64,000 nucleotides of DNA from Pseudomonadota bacterium (GTDB lineage: Bacteria > Pseudomonadota > Alphaproteobacteria > Sphingomonadales > Govanellaceae): the NCBI GenBank assembly GCA_003577275.1, contig QEVO01000002.1:310001-374000 (forward strand), read 5' to 3'. Positions 20,387-30,995 of this stretch are shown here, piece by piece. The notes beneath the pieces were generated by a model. It did not search any database. It saw only the letters and a list, made by a program, of their open reading frames with translations, and was not told where the DNA came from. The translations under genes were made by a program, and so were the position numbers. Within the stretch, counting starts at the first letter, position 1. Every line of letters starts with the position of its first letter.

Positions 20387-21832
20387 ATGACTGGTTATAG
20401 TGGGAACCGAAAAGCGCTTCCCCTAATACGTGTCGCAGTTCGCAAATGGGGCTGGCTGCTTTTTCTCGGCTTGGTCATCCAGGGCCTGATCGCTCCGGCG
20501 GCGGAGCGGCAGCGCGGCCATGCGTTGGTGCTGCGTATTGATGGCCCCATCGGACCGGCGCAAGCTTCCTATGTGGAACAGGGCGTCAAGACGGCGATGG
20601 AGCAAGACGCCGCCGCCGTCATTTTGAGCATGGACACGCCCGGCGGCCTTGATACCGCGATGCGCGACATCATCCGCGTGATTTTTGCCTCCCCCTTGCC
20701 AGTTCTGACCTACGTCAGCCCCAGCGGCGCGCGCGCCGCCAGCGCCGGCACCTATATCCTCTACGCCAGCCACGTGGCGGCCATGGCGCCAGGCACCAAT
20801 CTCGGCGCCGCCACTCCAGTGGCCATCGGCGGCGGCTTGCCGCTGCCCGGCGGCCGCGACAAGGAGCCGCCCCCGGCGGAGGACGGCAAGAAGCCGGCCG
20901 CCCCTGCGGAGGACAGCAGCGCCAAGACCATGGAGGCCAAGGCCATTAACGACGCCGTGGCCTACATCCGCGCCCTGGCCGAGTTGCGCGGCCGCAACGC
21001 CGAGTGGGCGGAAAAGGCGGTGCGGGAGGCCGCCAGTCTGCCGGCGTCGGCCGCGTTGGCGCAAAAAGTGATCGACCTGATGCCGGCCACGCTCGACCAA
21101 CTGTTGGCTGACGCCGACGGCCGCACGATCATTCTCAACGATAAAGAAGTGCAGCTGCAAACCGCTGGCCTTGCGATCGCACACTTCGACCCCGATTGGC
21201 GAACCCAATTTCTCTCCGCCATCACCAATCCCAATGTAGCGCTTATTTTGATGATGATCGGCATCTATGGCCTGATCTTCGAGTTCATGAGCCCGGGCGC
21301 GATCTACCCCGGCACCATCGGCGCCATCTGTCTGCTCATCGCCCTTTACGCGCTGGGCACCCTGCCCGTCAATTACGCCGGGGTGGGGCTTATCCTGTTG
21401 GGCATCGCCTTGATGATCGGCGAGGCCTTTGCGCCATCCTTCGGCATCCTCGGCATCGGTGGCGCCATCGCTTTCGTGCTGGGCGCTACCATCATGTTCG
21501 ACAGCGATATCCCCGGCTTTGAAATTTCCTGGGCGATCTTGCTGACCATCATCGGCGCCAGCCTGCTGTTCACCCTGCTGGTCGTGCCGATGGTAATCGC
21601 CGCCTATCGCAGGCCCGTCGCAACCGGGCAGGAAGACATGCTGCACAAAATCGGCGACGTGCTGGAATGGTCCGGCACCGCGGGCCAGGTGTTCGTCCAC
21701 GGCGAGCGCTGGCGCGCGGTCAGCGATACCCCGCTTGCCGTCGGGCAAAAGGTGCGCATCATCGGCCTTGATGGTTTGACGCTTAAAGTTCAATCCGCCT
21801 CCTCCCCCCCGAGCCAAGGAGACCGCAGATGA
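20387..21832 (+). CDS. NfeD family membrane protein with ClpP-like protease domain
   Basis: A 481-residue long-form NfeD protein. After an N-terminal membrane segment (about 20-40) comes a ClpP-like serine protease domain with the catalytic Ser in [15 protein letters not shown]. Four or five membrane helices follow at about 285-410, and a C-terminal OB-fold NfeD domain from about 425 ([16 protein letters not shown]). Long NfeD proteases cut partner stomatins in the C-terminal hydrophobic region. The gene overlaps the slipin gene downstream by four bases, the usual partner arrangement. Confidence 0.9.
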   Translation: MTGYSGNRKALPLIRVAVRKWGWLLFLGLVIQGLIAPAAERQRGHALVLRIDGPIGPAQASYVEQGVKTAMEQDAAAVILSMDTPGGLDTAMRDIIRVIFASPLPVLTYVSPSGARAASAGTYILYASHVAAMAPGTNLGAATPVAIGGGLPLPGGRDKEPPPAEDGKKPAAPAEDSSAKTMEAKAINDAVAYIRALAELRGRNAEWAEKAVREAASLPASAALAQKVIDLMPATLDQLLADADGRTIILNDKEVQLQTAGLAIAHFDPDWRTQFLSAITNPNVALILMMIGIYGLIFEFMSPGAIYPGTIGAICLLIALYALGTLPVNYAGVGLILLGIALMIGEAFAPSFGILGIGGAIAFVLGATIMFDSDIPGFEISWAILLTIIGASLLFTLLVVPMVIAAYRRPVATGQEDMLHKIGDVLEWSGTAGQVFVHGERWRAVSDTPLAVGQKVRIIGLDGLTLKVQSASSPPSQGDRR

Positions 21833-22599
21833 TCAACCAACTCAGCTTTTATCTCCCCGCCATCGTCATCCTGGCGCTGTTTCTCTCGGCAGCCATCAAG
21901 ATTTTACGGGAATACGAGCGCGCCGTGGTGTTCACCCTGGGTCGCTTCAGCGGCGTTCGCGGGCCGGGCCTGATCATCCTCATTCCCATCGTGCAGCAAA
22001 TGATCCGAGTCGACCTGCGCACCCTGGTGCTCGATGTGCCGGAACAGGACGTGATCTCCCATGACAACGTGTCGGTCAAGGTCAACGCCGTCCTTTACTT
22101 CAGGGTCATCAATCCGGAGCGGGCCATCATCCAGGTGGAAAATTACATGCAGGCCACCAGCCAGCTCGCTCAGACCACGCTGCGCTCCGTACTGGGCAAG
22201 CATGAGCTGGATGAAATGCTGGCGGAGCGCGACAAGCTCAACAAGGACATTCAGGAAATTCTCGATGCTCAGACCGATACCTGGGGCATCAAGGTCTCTA
22301 ATGTGGAGATCAAGCATATCGATCTAAATGAAAGCATGATCCGCGCCATCGCCCGGCAGGCCGAAGCCGAGCGCGAACGCCGCGCCAAGGTCATCAACGC
22401 CGAAGGTGAACAGCAGGCGGCGCAAAAGCTGCTGGAGGCGGCGGAGATCATCGCCCAGCGCCCGGAGGCCATGCAGCTTCGCTATCTTAGTTCCTTAAAC
22501 GCGCTAGCCGGTCAGAACACGTCCACCATCGTCTTTCCCTTCCCCATGGAATGGATAGAGACTTTTGGCAAAAAGTCCGGCGGCAAATCGGCAGACTGA
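21829..22599 (+). CDS. Slipin/stomatin-like SPFH (Band 7) protein
   Basis: A 256-residue SPFH-domain protein: an N-terminal membrane anchor (about residues 5-22), then [31 protein letters not shown], a prohibitin-type core and an Ala/Glu-rich coiled-coil region ([19 protein letters not shown]). Such proteins form oligomeric scaffolds in the inner membrane. It is translationally coupled to the upstream NfeD protease gene, its presumed regulator or processing enzyme. Confidence 0.93.
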   Translation: MINQLSFYLPAIVILALFLSAAIKILREYERAVVFTLGRFSGVRGPGLIILIPIVQQMIRVDLRTLVLDVPEQDVISHDNVSVKVNAVLYFRVINPERAIIQVENYMQATSQLAQTTLRSVLGKHELDEMLAERDKLNKDIQEILDAQTDTWGIKVSNVEIKHIDLNESMIRAIARQAEAERERRAKVINAEGEQQAAQKLLEAAEIIAQRPEAMQLRYLSSLNALAGQNTSTIVFPFPMEWIETFGKKSGGKSAD

Positions 22600-22679
22600 C
22601 ATCAAGCAAGTTTTTTCTGCGGCGAGCCTAAAACCGCTGCCCCCTCTGTCGGCTGTCGGCCGTTACGGCATCATCGTGA

Positions 22680-24183
<1,504 letters not shown>

Positions 24184-24321
24184 CGTTGCAGGTTCGAAGA
24201 GCGTGATGGTTGCCCACTTTCATGAGGATGGAAGCCCACCCTAAAGTGTGTTTTTTACCGAGTGTAAAAAAGTGTGTATAGTCCGAGGCGTGCTCAGGAG
24301 CGGCCGCGTTATCGGGATCGG

Positions 24322-24912
24322 CTATCCGCCTACCAGCGTCTTGGTGTAAAGCGGCAGGAGCTTCAGCCTCGTCGCCTTGCTTTCACGGATGCGCAGGGCG
24401 TAGTAGCCAACCTGATGGAAATAGGTGACGCGGGCGCGGATGAACGCCTCTTCATCCGGGTATTCCATATCCAAAAACATCTGCTTTATGGCGTCGATGC
24501 GCTTATCGTCGATCCGCCGCACCGCCTTTTCCACCGCCGGCGAGATGCGCGCCCAGTCGCGCATCGCCGAGTCGTAGGCCGGGCTGAATTCCTTTTCCTC
24601 GACCCAGAACTCGATGAGCGCATTCATCGCCGCCATGCCGTCGCCCTTGGGCAATTTGGCGATGGCGTCCAGGAGAGGCCTGGTGTTGGTTGCCTCCCAA
24701 TCCTCCAGCAAAGCCTCCAGTAGTTCCTCCCGGCTTTTGAAAAACCAGTAGAAACTGCCGCGGGTAATCTTCATCTCGCGGGCCAGGCGATCAACCTTGA
24801 CCTGCTCGACGCCGCCGGTAATGAGGGCGCGCCGCGCCGCCCTGATCCAGTCCTGCCGGGTCATACGCTGGTCCGCCGCTTTCTTGGCCATCCATTCCTC
24901 ATTCGTTCCCAC
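24322..24912 (-). CDS. TetR/AcrR family transcriptional regulator
   Basis: A 196-residue regulator with an N-terminal TetR helix-turn-helix at about residues 20-65: ALITGGVEQVKVDRLAREM followed by KITRGSFYWFFKSREELL. The C-terminal ligand-binding domain is helical. It is divergent from soxB, and the shared 50-65 base gap holds two dyads, so it very likely represses itself and the sarcosine oxidase operon. The ligand is unknown; sarcosine or a precursor would be logical. Confidence 0.92.
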   Translation of the reverse strand: MGTNEEWMAKKAADQRMTRQDWIRAARRALITGGVEQVKVDRLAREMKITRGSFYWFFKSREELLEALLEDWEATNTRPLLDAIAKLPKGDGMAAMNALIEFWVEEKEFSPAYDSAMRDWARISPAVEKAVRRIDDKRIDAIKQMFLDMEYPDEEAFIRARVTYFHQVGYYALRIRESKATRLKLLPLYTKTLVGG

Positions 24913-24927
24913 TTGCCTATCTTTAGT

Positions 24928-24968
24928 CCATACAGTAATGTACAGTCAATCAATACAGCACTGTATGG
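24928..24968. promoter_or_regulatory. TetR operator region between tetR and soxB
   Basis: CCATACAGT (24928-24936) and ACTGTATGG (24960-24968) form a perfect 9-base inverted repeat 41 bases across. Inside it are ATACAG-CA-CTGTAT (24953-24966, perfect) and TACA-GTAA-TGTA (24931-24942), so two operator-sized palindromes sit side by side. Position and symmetry fit binding of two TetR dimers. Confidence 0.75.
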
Positions 24969-24976
24969 AGATACCC

Positions 24977-26251
24977 GTGGCGGCAAGAAAGCCCTCCTTT
25001 CGCTCGCGATACTCGGTTCTGTCGCTGATCCGCAATGCGCTTTCCTACCATGACGGTTGGGCGCAGGCGTGGCGCAGCCCGACGCCGAAAGAAGCTTACG
25101 ATGTCATCATCGTTGGCGGCGGCGGCCATGGTCTGGCCACCGCCTATTACCTGGCCAAGAATCACGGCATCACCAATGTGGCGGTGCTGGAAAAGGGCTG
25201 GCTCGGCGGCGGCAACACCGGGCGCAACACCACGGTGGTGCGATCGAACTACCTCTATCCCGAAAGCGCGCGCTTCTATGAGCTGTCGTTGCAGTTATAT
25301 GAAGGATTGAGCCGCGACCTCAATTACAACGTCATGCTCTCTCAGCGGGGACTTATCAATTTAGGCTTCAGCCGGCACGAGATGGATCTGTTCGGACGCT
25401 GGTCAAACGCGCTGCAATTGAGCGGCATCGATTGCGAGATGCTGACCCCGGCGGAGATCAAGAAGCTGGCGCCGCTGATTGACATCTCGCCCTCGGCGCG
25501 GTTTCCGCTCCATGGCGGCTTCATCCAGCGCCGCGCCGGTATCGCCCGCCATGATGCGGTGGCCTGGGGCTACGCCCGCGCCGCCGACGCCTATGGCATC
25601 GACATCATCCAAGAGTGCGAGGTCAAGGCGGTGCGCCGGGATCGCGGCAGGGTCATCGGCGTGGAAACCACCAAAGGCTACATCGGCGCCAAGAAAGTCG
25701 GCGTTGCGGTGGCAGGCCATACCTCGGTGTTGACCGAAATGGCGGGCTTTCGCGTGCCGTTGGATAGCTGCGCGTTGCAAGCCTTCGTCTCCGAGCCGAT
25801 CAAGCCGGTGCTCGACGTGCTCCTCATGGCCGGGCTGGTGCACGTCTATCTTAGCCAATCGGACAAGGGCGAGTTGGTGATCGGCGGCGGTTCTGACGCC
25901 TATAATTCCTACGCCCAGCGCGGCAGTTTCTCCACCATCGAACATACCGTGGAAGCGCTGTTGTCGCTGTTCCCGGCATTCAGCCGGTTGCGGCTGATGC
26001 GGCAGTGGGCGGGCATCACCGACATCTCGCCCGACCGCAGCCCGATCATCGACAAGACGCCGGTGGAAAACTTTTTCGTCAACGCCGGCTGGGGCACCGG
26101 CGGCTTCAAGGCCATTCCGGCCGGCGGCTGGACCTTCGCCCACCTGATCGCCACCGATCGCCCACACCCGCTGATCGAACCATTCGGCCTCGACCGTTTC
26201 CGCACCGGCGCGCTCATTGACGAAGGCGCGGCAGCCGGCGTCGCTCACTAA
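24977..26251 (+). CDS. soxB: Sarcosine oxidase, beta subunit
   Basis: SoxB is the catalytic FAD/FMN subunit of heterotetrameric sarcosine oxidase, which demethylates sarcosine to glycine with production of 5,10-methylene-THF and hydrogen peroxide. Conserved features are RYSVLSLIRNALSYH, the FAD motif DVIIVGGGGHGLATAYYL, LGGGNTGRNTTVVRSNY, and the His in GIARHDAVAWGYA that carries the covalent FMN in known enzymes. The GTG at 24977 is preferred because GGAG lies six bases upstream; the ATG at 24965 is within the operator dyad. Twelve bases separate it from soxD. Confidence 0.94.
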   Translation: MAARKPSFRSRYSVLSLIRNALSYHDGWAQAWRSPTPKEAYDVIIVGGGGHGLATAYYLAKNHGITNVAVLEKGWLGGGNTGRNTTVVRSNYLYPESARFYELSLQLYEGLSRDLNYNVMLSQRGLINLGFSRHEMDLFGRWSNALQLSGIDCEMLTPAEIKKLAPLIDISPSARFPLHGGFIQRRAGIARHDAVAWGYARAADAYGIDIIQECEVKAVRRDRGRVIGVETTKGYIGAKKVGVAVAGHTSVLTEMAGFRVPLDSCALQAFVSEPIKPVLDVLLMAGLVHVYLSQSDKGELVIGGGSDAYNSYAQRGSFSTIEHTVEALLSLFPAFSRLRLMRQWAGITDISPDRSPIIDKTPVENFFVNAGWGTGGFKAIPAGGWTFAHLIATDRPHPLIEPFGLDRFRTGALIDEGAAAGVAH

Positions 26252-26263
26252 GGAGACCCGTTC

Positions 26264-26542
26264 GTGTTTGAGATCAAATGTCCCTGGTGCGGCGCGCGCG
26301 ACGAAAGCGAATTCACCTATGGCGGCGAGAGTCATATCGCCCGCCCCGATCCGGCTGCCAGCAGCGATGAGGTCTGGGCCGAGTATCTCTATTACCGCAC
26401 CAATACCAAGGGCTGGTTTCGCGAGCGCTGGCGGCACACCTTCGGCTGCGGCCAGTGGTTCAACGTACTGCGCCATACGGCAACCCACGAAATCAAGGCG
26501 GTCTACAAAATGACCGACCGCGCGCCGGAGATCGAACCATGA
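26264..26542 (+). CDS. soxD: Sarcosine oxidase, delta subunit
   Basis: The small zinc-binding subunit of heterotetrameric sarcosine oxidase, 92 residues. The zinc ligands of known enzymes are recognisable: Cys6 and Cys9 in CPWCGARDESEF, and His58 and Cys62 in WRHTFGCGQWF. It starts with GTG preceded by AGGAG, and its stop overlaps the soxA start (ATGA). The order B-D-A-G is the standard one. Confidence 0.95.
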   Translation: MFEIKCPWCGARDESEFTYGGESHIARPDPAASSDEVWAEYLYYRTNTKGWFRERWRHTFGCGQWFNVLRHTATHEIKAVYKMTDRAPEIEP

Positions 26543-29457
26543 GCGGACAGCCGTTTCGTTTGCCGAGCGGCGGCGACGTTGACCGCGCCAAGCCGCTCAC
26601 CTTCACCTTTAACGGCAAAACCTATGCGGGATATGCCGGCGACACCTTGGCCTCTGCGCTCCTTGCCAACGGCGTGCATTTCGTCGCCCGCAGCTTCAAG
26701 TATCACCGTCCGCGCGGCGTTGTCGGCGCCGGCTCGGAAGAGCCCAACGCCATCGTCGATGTCGGCCAAGACCCGCGGCGCGATACCAACAGCCGCGCCA
26801 CATCCATAGAGCTTTATCAAGGGTTGGCGGCCAAAAGCGCCAATTGCTGGCCCACGCTTGAATGCGATATCGGCGCGCTGACCGGCCTCTTACATCGCTT
26901 TCTGCCCGGCGGATTTTATTACAAAACCTTCATGTGGCCGCGCTGGGAATGGTTTGAAGGCGTCATTCGCGCCGCCGCCGGCATCGGCGTTAGCCCACGC
27001 CTGCCTGATCCCGACCGCTACGAACATCAGCATCAAGCCTGCGACGTGCTGGTGGTGGGCGGCGGTCCGGCGGGGCTGGCGGCGGCGCTGGACGCCGGGC
27101 GTTCCGGCGCGCGCGTTATCCTTGCTGACGAAGGACCGAAATTCGGCGGCTCGCTTTTATGGGACCGCGCCGAGATCGACAGCAAGGCGGGCCACAAGTG
27201 GGCGGCGGATGCGGTTGATGAATTATCGCGCCTTGCCGACGTGACGCTGATGCCGCGCACCACGGTGACCGGCTACCTCGATCATAATTATTTAACCGCG
27301 CTGGAGCGGGTGACGGATCATCTGCGGCCCGGCAGCGCGCCCCATCTGCCGCGCCAACGCCTGTGGCACGTGCGGGCCAACCGGGTCATCCTCGCCACCG
27401 GCGCCATTGAGAGGCCGATGGTGTTTCCCGGCAACGATCGGCCGGGCATCCTGCTCGCCACGGCAGCGCGTCAATATCTGAACCGATATGCGGTGCTGGT
27501 GGGCAAGCGCATCGCCGTTGTGACCAATAACGACAGCGCCTACGTCGCCGCCCTCGAGTTGCAGTCGGCGGGGGCTACGATCGTCGGCATCATCGACAGC
27601 CGCGCCAAGCCCGGCGCGATGGCCGACCAGGCCGCCGCAGCGGGCATCAAGATTTTTGCCGGCCATGTGGTGCGCCAGACCTTCGGACGCGCCCGCGTCA
27701 GCGGCCTGGAAATCGCGCCCTTGCAAGGCGGCGGCGCGCAGCGTCTTGATTGCGACACCGTAGCGATGTCGGGCGGCGTCAACCCCACCGTGCACCTTTT
27801 CAGTCAATCGGGCGGCAAGCTGCGCTTTGACGAAGCGAAAAGCTGCTTCGTGCCCGACCAATCGCGGCAGCAGGAGATATCCGTGGGCGCGGCCACCGGC
27901 GTCTTCGACTTGGGCGAGATTCTTCACCCCCTGCCGGTGACGAAAAAATTCTCACCCTCGCCCACCGGCGAGGCCCGTTGGCGCACGCCGGAGGCCATTT
28001 CAGGCCGCGCCAAGCAATGGATCGATTTTCATAACGACGTCACCACCGAGGATGTCGGCTTGGCGGCGCGGGAAAATTATGCCTCGGTGGAGCATGTGAA
28101 GCGCTACACCACGCTGGGCATGGCCCCCGACCAGGGCAAGACCGCCAACGTCAACGGCTTGGCCTTGCTCGCCGAGCTGACCGGGCGCAGCATCAGTCAG
28201 ACCGGCACCACCACCTTCCGCCCGCCCTATACGCCGGTCAGCTTCGCCGCCATCGCCGGAACCAATCGCGGGCCGCTGTTCCACATCGCCCGTACCCTGC
28301 CGACCCATGAACTGCAACAGGCGGCGCGGGCCAAGCTGGAAGATTACGGGCCATGGATTAGGCCCGCCTATTTTCCGCGCGCGGGTGAGAATGAAGCGGC
28401 GGCGATCGCCCGCGAGGTCATGGCGGTGCGCACCGGCGTCGGCATCCTCGATTATTCCACGCTGGGCAAGATCGAGGTATCAGGGCCTGACGCCCTGGAA
28501 TTTCTCAACCGCATGACGGTGACTAATCTTACGACCTTAAAAACCGGGCGGGCGCGCTATAACATCATGCTCAACGAGCAGGGCATCGTCATCGACGATG
28601 GCGTTATCTCCCGGCTCGGCGACGATCTCTATCTGGTGGGCACCACGTCGGGCGCGGCGTCGCGCATCGCGCTCGCCTTCGAGGAATGGCTGCAATGCGA
28701 GTGGCTGCATCTGAAGGTGTACGTCACCAACGTCACCGCCGCGTGGGGTGTTATTCTCCTGACCGGTCCCAAGGCGCGCGCGCTTCTTTCCCGCGCCGGC
28801 ACCGATGTTGACCTCTCAGCCGACGCCTTTCCCCATATGACAGTGCGCGTTGGCGCCATCGCCGGCGTGCCGACCCGCATCCACCGCGTCAGTTTTACCG
28901 GCGAGGTGTCGTATGAAATCGCCATACCGGCGGGCTATACCGCATCGCTATGGGAATTGTTCATGGAGCTTGGCCGCGATCTTGACGTCACGCCTGTCGG
29001 CTTGGAAAGTCTTATGGTGATGCGGACCGAGAAAGGCTATCTCCACGTCGGCTCCGACACCGACGGCGCTACCGTGCCCGATGATATCGGCTTTGGCGAC
29101 CTGGCGCGAAAAAAGACGACCGATTTCGTCGGCAAGCGTTCGCTGGCCCGGATCGAACCGACCCGCGCCGACCGCTTGCAGCTCATTGGCCTGGAAAGCC
29201 TGGCAGGCAACGTGCTGCCGGTGGGCGGCCATCTGCTGTCGGCTGGCGTTAAAACTTTGCCCGCCGATACCGAAGGCCATGTCACCTCCACCTATTGGAG
29301 CCCAACCTTAAACCGCCCGGTGGCGATGGCGATGCTGAAGCGCGGCCGGGCGCGGCTGGGCGAAACCTTGAACGTCTATGCGCAAGGCCGCTGGCATCCG
29401 GTCAAGGTGGTGGAGCCAAAATTCTATGATCCGCAAGGAGAGCGTCTGAATGCCTAG
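26539..29457 (+). CDS. soxA: Sarcosine oxidase, alpha subunit
   Basis: The 972-residue alpha subunit binds NAD and tetrahydrofolate and receives the methyl-derived carbon from soxB. The N-terminal Fer2_4-like fold covers about 15-105 (TFTFNGKTYAGYAGDTLASALL). A pyridine-nucleotide oxidoreductase part follows with DVLVVGGGPAGLAAALDAG, and from about residue 580 a GcvT-like aminomethyltransferase domain (RTGVGILDYSTLGKIEVSG). The ATG at 26539 overlaps soxD; the frame is open further upstream, but only inside soxD. Length is normal. Confidence 0.95.
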   Translation: MSGQPFRLPSGGDVDRAKPLTFTFNGKTYAGYAGDTLASALLANGVHFVARSFKYHRPRGVVGAGSEEPNAIVDVGQDPRRDTNSRATSIELYQGLAAKSANCWPTLECDIGALTGLLHRFLPGGFYYKTFMWPRWEWFEGVIRAAAGIGVSPRLPDPDRYEHQHQACDVLVVGGGPAGLAAALDAGRSGARVILADEGPKFGGSLLWDRAEIDSKAGHKWAADAVDELSRLADVTLMPRTTVTGYLDHNYLTALERVTDHLRPGSAPHLPRQRLWHVRANRVILATGAIERPMVFPGNDRPGILLATAARQYLNRYAVLVGKRIAVVTNNDSAYVAALELQSAGATIVGIIDSRAKPGAMADQAAAAGIKIFAGHVVRQTFGRARVSGLEIAPLQGGGAQRLDCDTVAMSGGVNPTVHLFSQSGGKLRFDEAKSCFVPDQSRQQEISVGAATGVFDLGEILHPLPVTKKFSPSPTGEARWRTPEAISGRAKQWIDFHNDVTTEDVGLAARENYASVEHVKRYTTLGMAPDQGKTANVNGLALLAELTGRSISQTGTTTFRPPYTPVSFAAIAGTNRGPLFHIARTLPTHELQQAARAKLEDYGPWIRPAYFPRAGENEAAAIAREVMAVRTGVGILDYSTLGKIEVSGPDALEFLNRMTVTNLTTLKTGRARYNIMLNEQGIVIDDGVISRLGDDLYLVGTTSGAASRIALAFEEWLQCEWLHLKVYVTNVTAAWGVILLTGPKARALLSRAGTDVDLSADAFPHMTVRVGAIAGVPTRIHRVSFTGEVSYEIAIPAGYTASLWELFMELGRDLDVTPVGLESLMVMRTEKGYLHVGSDTDGATVPDDIGFGDLARKKTTDFVGKRSLARIEPTRADRLQLIGLESLAGNVLPVGGHLLSAGVKTLPADTEGHVTSTYWSPTLNRPVAMAMLKRGRARLGETLNVYAQGRWHPVKVVEPKFYDPQGERLNA

Positions 29458-30040
29458 GTTAGCCTACAGATCGCCGCTCTCGGGCGCCGCCGCGCCCTTG
29501 GGCATCGTCGGCATCACGGGGCGCGGGGTGCGGCTCATTGAAAAGCCCCTGCCCGCCATGATCGAACTGCGGGGCGATCCCAATGATGAGCGTTTCATCA
29601 ACGGCGCCGCCGCCGCTCTCGGCTTTGCGCCGCCCCTCATCCCCTGCACCTCCGCCGCCGCCCATGGTTGGCGGGCGCTGTGGTCGCGTCCCGACGGCTG
29701 GCTCCTCGTCGGTCCCCAGGGCGAGAGCGAGGCCAAGCTGACGGCTTTGAAGTCCGCCCTTGCCGGCATCCATCATGTGGCGGTTGATGTGTCCCACCGC
29801 GCCGTGGTGCTCGAACTGAGCGGCGACAATGCCCGCCGGGTGCTGGCCAAGGGCTGCCCTTTGGACCTTCATCCCCGCGCCTTCAAGGCCGGCAATTGCG
29901 CCCGCACCATTCTGACCGGTCAGCCGGTTTTAATCCATGCGCTGAGTGATGCCCCGGCCTATGACCTTTATATCGAGCAAGGCCTGGCCCGCGCCCTGTG
30001 GCTGTGGTTTAAGGAAGCGACGCGCGAATATGCGGCGTAA
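29450..30040 (+). CDS. soxG: Sarcosine oxidase, gamma subunit
   Basis: A 196-residue gamma subunit, related to the small folate-binding fold of GcvT and YgfZ. It contains WRALWSRPDGWLLVGPQGE and DVSHRAVVLELSGDNARRVL, typical of SoxG, which is the least conserved subunit. It overlaps soxA by eight bases, which places it in the soxBDAG operon. Confidence 0.92.
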   Translation: MPRLAYRSPLSGAAAPLGIVGITGRGVRLIEKPLPAMIELRGDPNDERFINGAAAALGFAPPLIPCTSAAAHGWRALWSRPDGWLLVGPQGESEAKLTALKSALAGIHHVAVDVSHRAVVLELSGDNARRVLAKGCPLDLHPRAFKAGNCARTILTGQPVLIHALSDAPAYDLYIEQGLARALWLWFKEATREYAA

Positions 30041-30114
30041 ACCAATCCGCCATTGCGATACGCTTTATTAACAGGATATGACTAAGCCCTATAGGTAAGA
30101 TAGAAAGCCGCACC

Positions 30115-30981
30115 ATGACGCACCTGGCCGATACCTCTTTTGTCCTGACGCTGTCCTGTCCCAACCGCATCGGCATTGTCTATGCCGTGTCGAAATTCCT
30201 TTTCGAGCGCGGCTGCAACATCACCGACAGCGCGCAGTTCGATGATATGTCCACCGGCCGGTTTTTCATGCGCGTCGGCTTTATTACCACCGATAAGCCG
30301 CACACCGCAGAGTCCTTGAAGAAAGAGTTCGCCGCCGTGGCCAAGGAATTCGCCATGACCTGGACGCTCTATGACCCGCAATCGCGGCCGCGGGTGGTCA
30401 TCATGGTGTCGAAGTTCGATCACTGTCTCTCCGATCTCCTTTATCGCACCGCCATCGGCGAACTGAAGATGGAAATACCTGCCATCGTCTCGAACCATCG
30501 CGACTCTTATAAGCTTGCCGCCTCCTATGACATTCCGTTCCAGCACCTGCCGGTGAGCAAGGAAACGAAGAAGGCGCAGGAAGGAAAACTGCTGGCGCTC
30601 CTGAAAGAAACCAAGGCCGATCTTCTGGTGCTGGCGCGCTACATGCAGGTGCTATCCGACGAGCTGTGCGCGTCGCTGCCCTGCCCGGCGATCAACATCC
30701 ATCATTCGTTCCTGCCGTCGTTCAAGGGGGCCATGCCTTACCATCAGGCGCACAAGCGCGGCGTGAAACTTATTGGCGCCACCGCGCATTTCGTCACGCC
30801 CGATCTTGATGAAGGCCCGATCATCGAACAAGGCACGGCTCGGGTCACTCATGCCATGACGCCGGAAGACTTGGTGGCGGTGGGCCGCGATGTGGAAAAA
30901 ATGGTGCTGGCGCGCGCCGTGCGCTATCAGATCGAGCATCGGGTGCTGTTGAACGACGGAAAAACCGTGGTGTTTCGCTAA
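30115..30981 (+). CDS. purU: Formyltetrahydrofolate deformylase
   Basis: PurU hydrolyses 10-formyl-THF to formate and THF. The 288-residue protein has an N-terminal ACT domain (LSCPNRIGIVYAVSKFLFE) and a formyltransferase-fold domain with the catalytic Asn-His-Asp set in NIHHSFLPSFKGAMPYHQA and TPDLDEGPIIEQ. Directly downstream of soxG and in the same direction, it would free THF from the one-carbon units made by sarcosine oxidase; this pairing is common in alphaproteobacteria. Confidence 0.95.
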   Translation: MTHLADTSFVLTLSCPNRIGIVYAVSKFLFERGCNITDSAQFDDMSTGRFFMRVGFITTDKPHTAESLKKEFAAVAKEFAMTWTLYDPQSRPRVVIMVSKFDHCLSDLLYRTAIGELKMEIPAIVSNHRDSYKLAASYDIPFQHLPVSKETKKAQEGKLLALLKETKADLLVLARYMQVLSDELCASLPCPAINIHHSFLPSFKGAMPYHQAHKRGVKLIGATAHFVTPDLDEGPIIEQGTARVTHAMTPEDLVAVGRDVEKMVLARAVRYQIEHRVLLNDGKTVVFR

Positions 30982-30995
30982 ACTTCCCCGTCCCT

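Noticed and set aside
30041..30114. Glycine riboswitch between soxG and purU
   Set aside because: The gap of 74 bases is too short and shows none of the paired aptamer structure.
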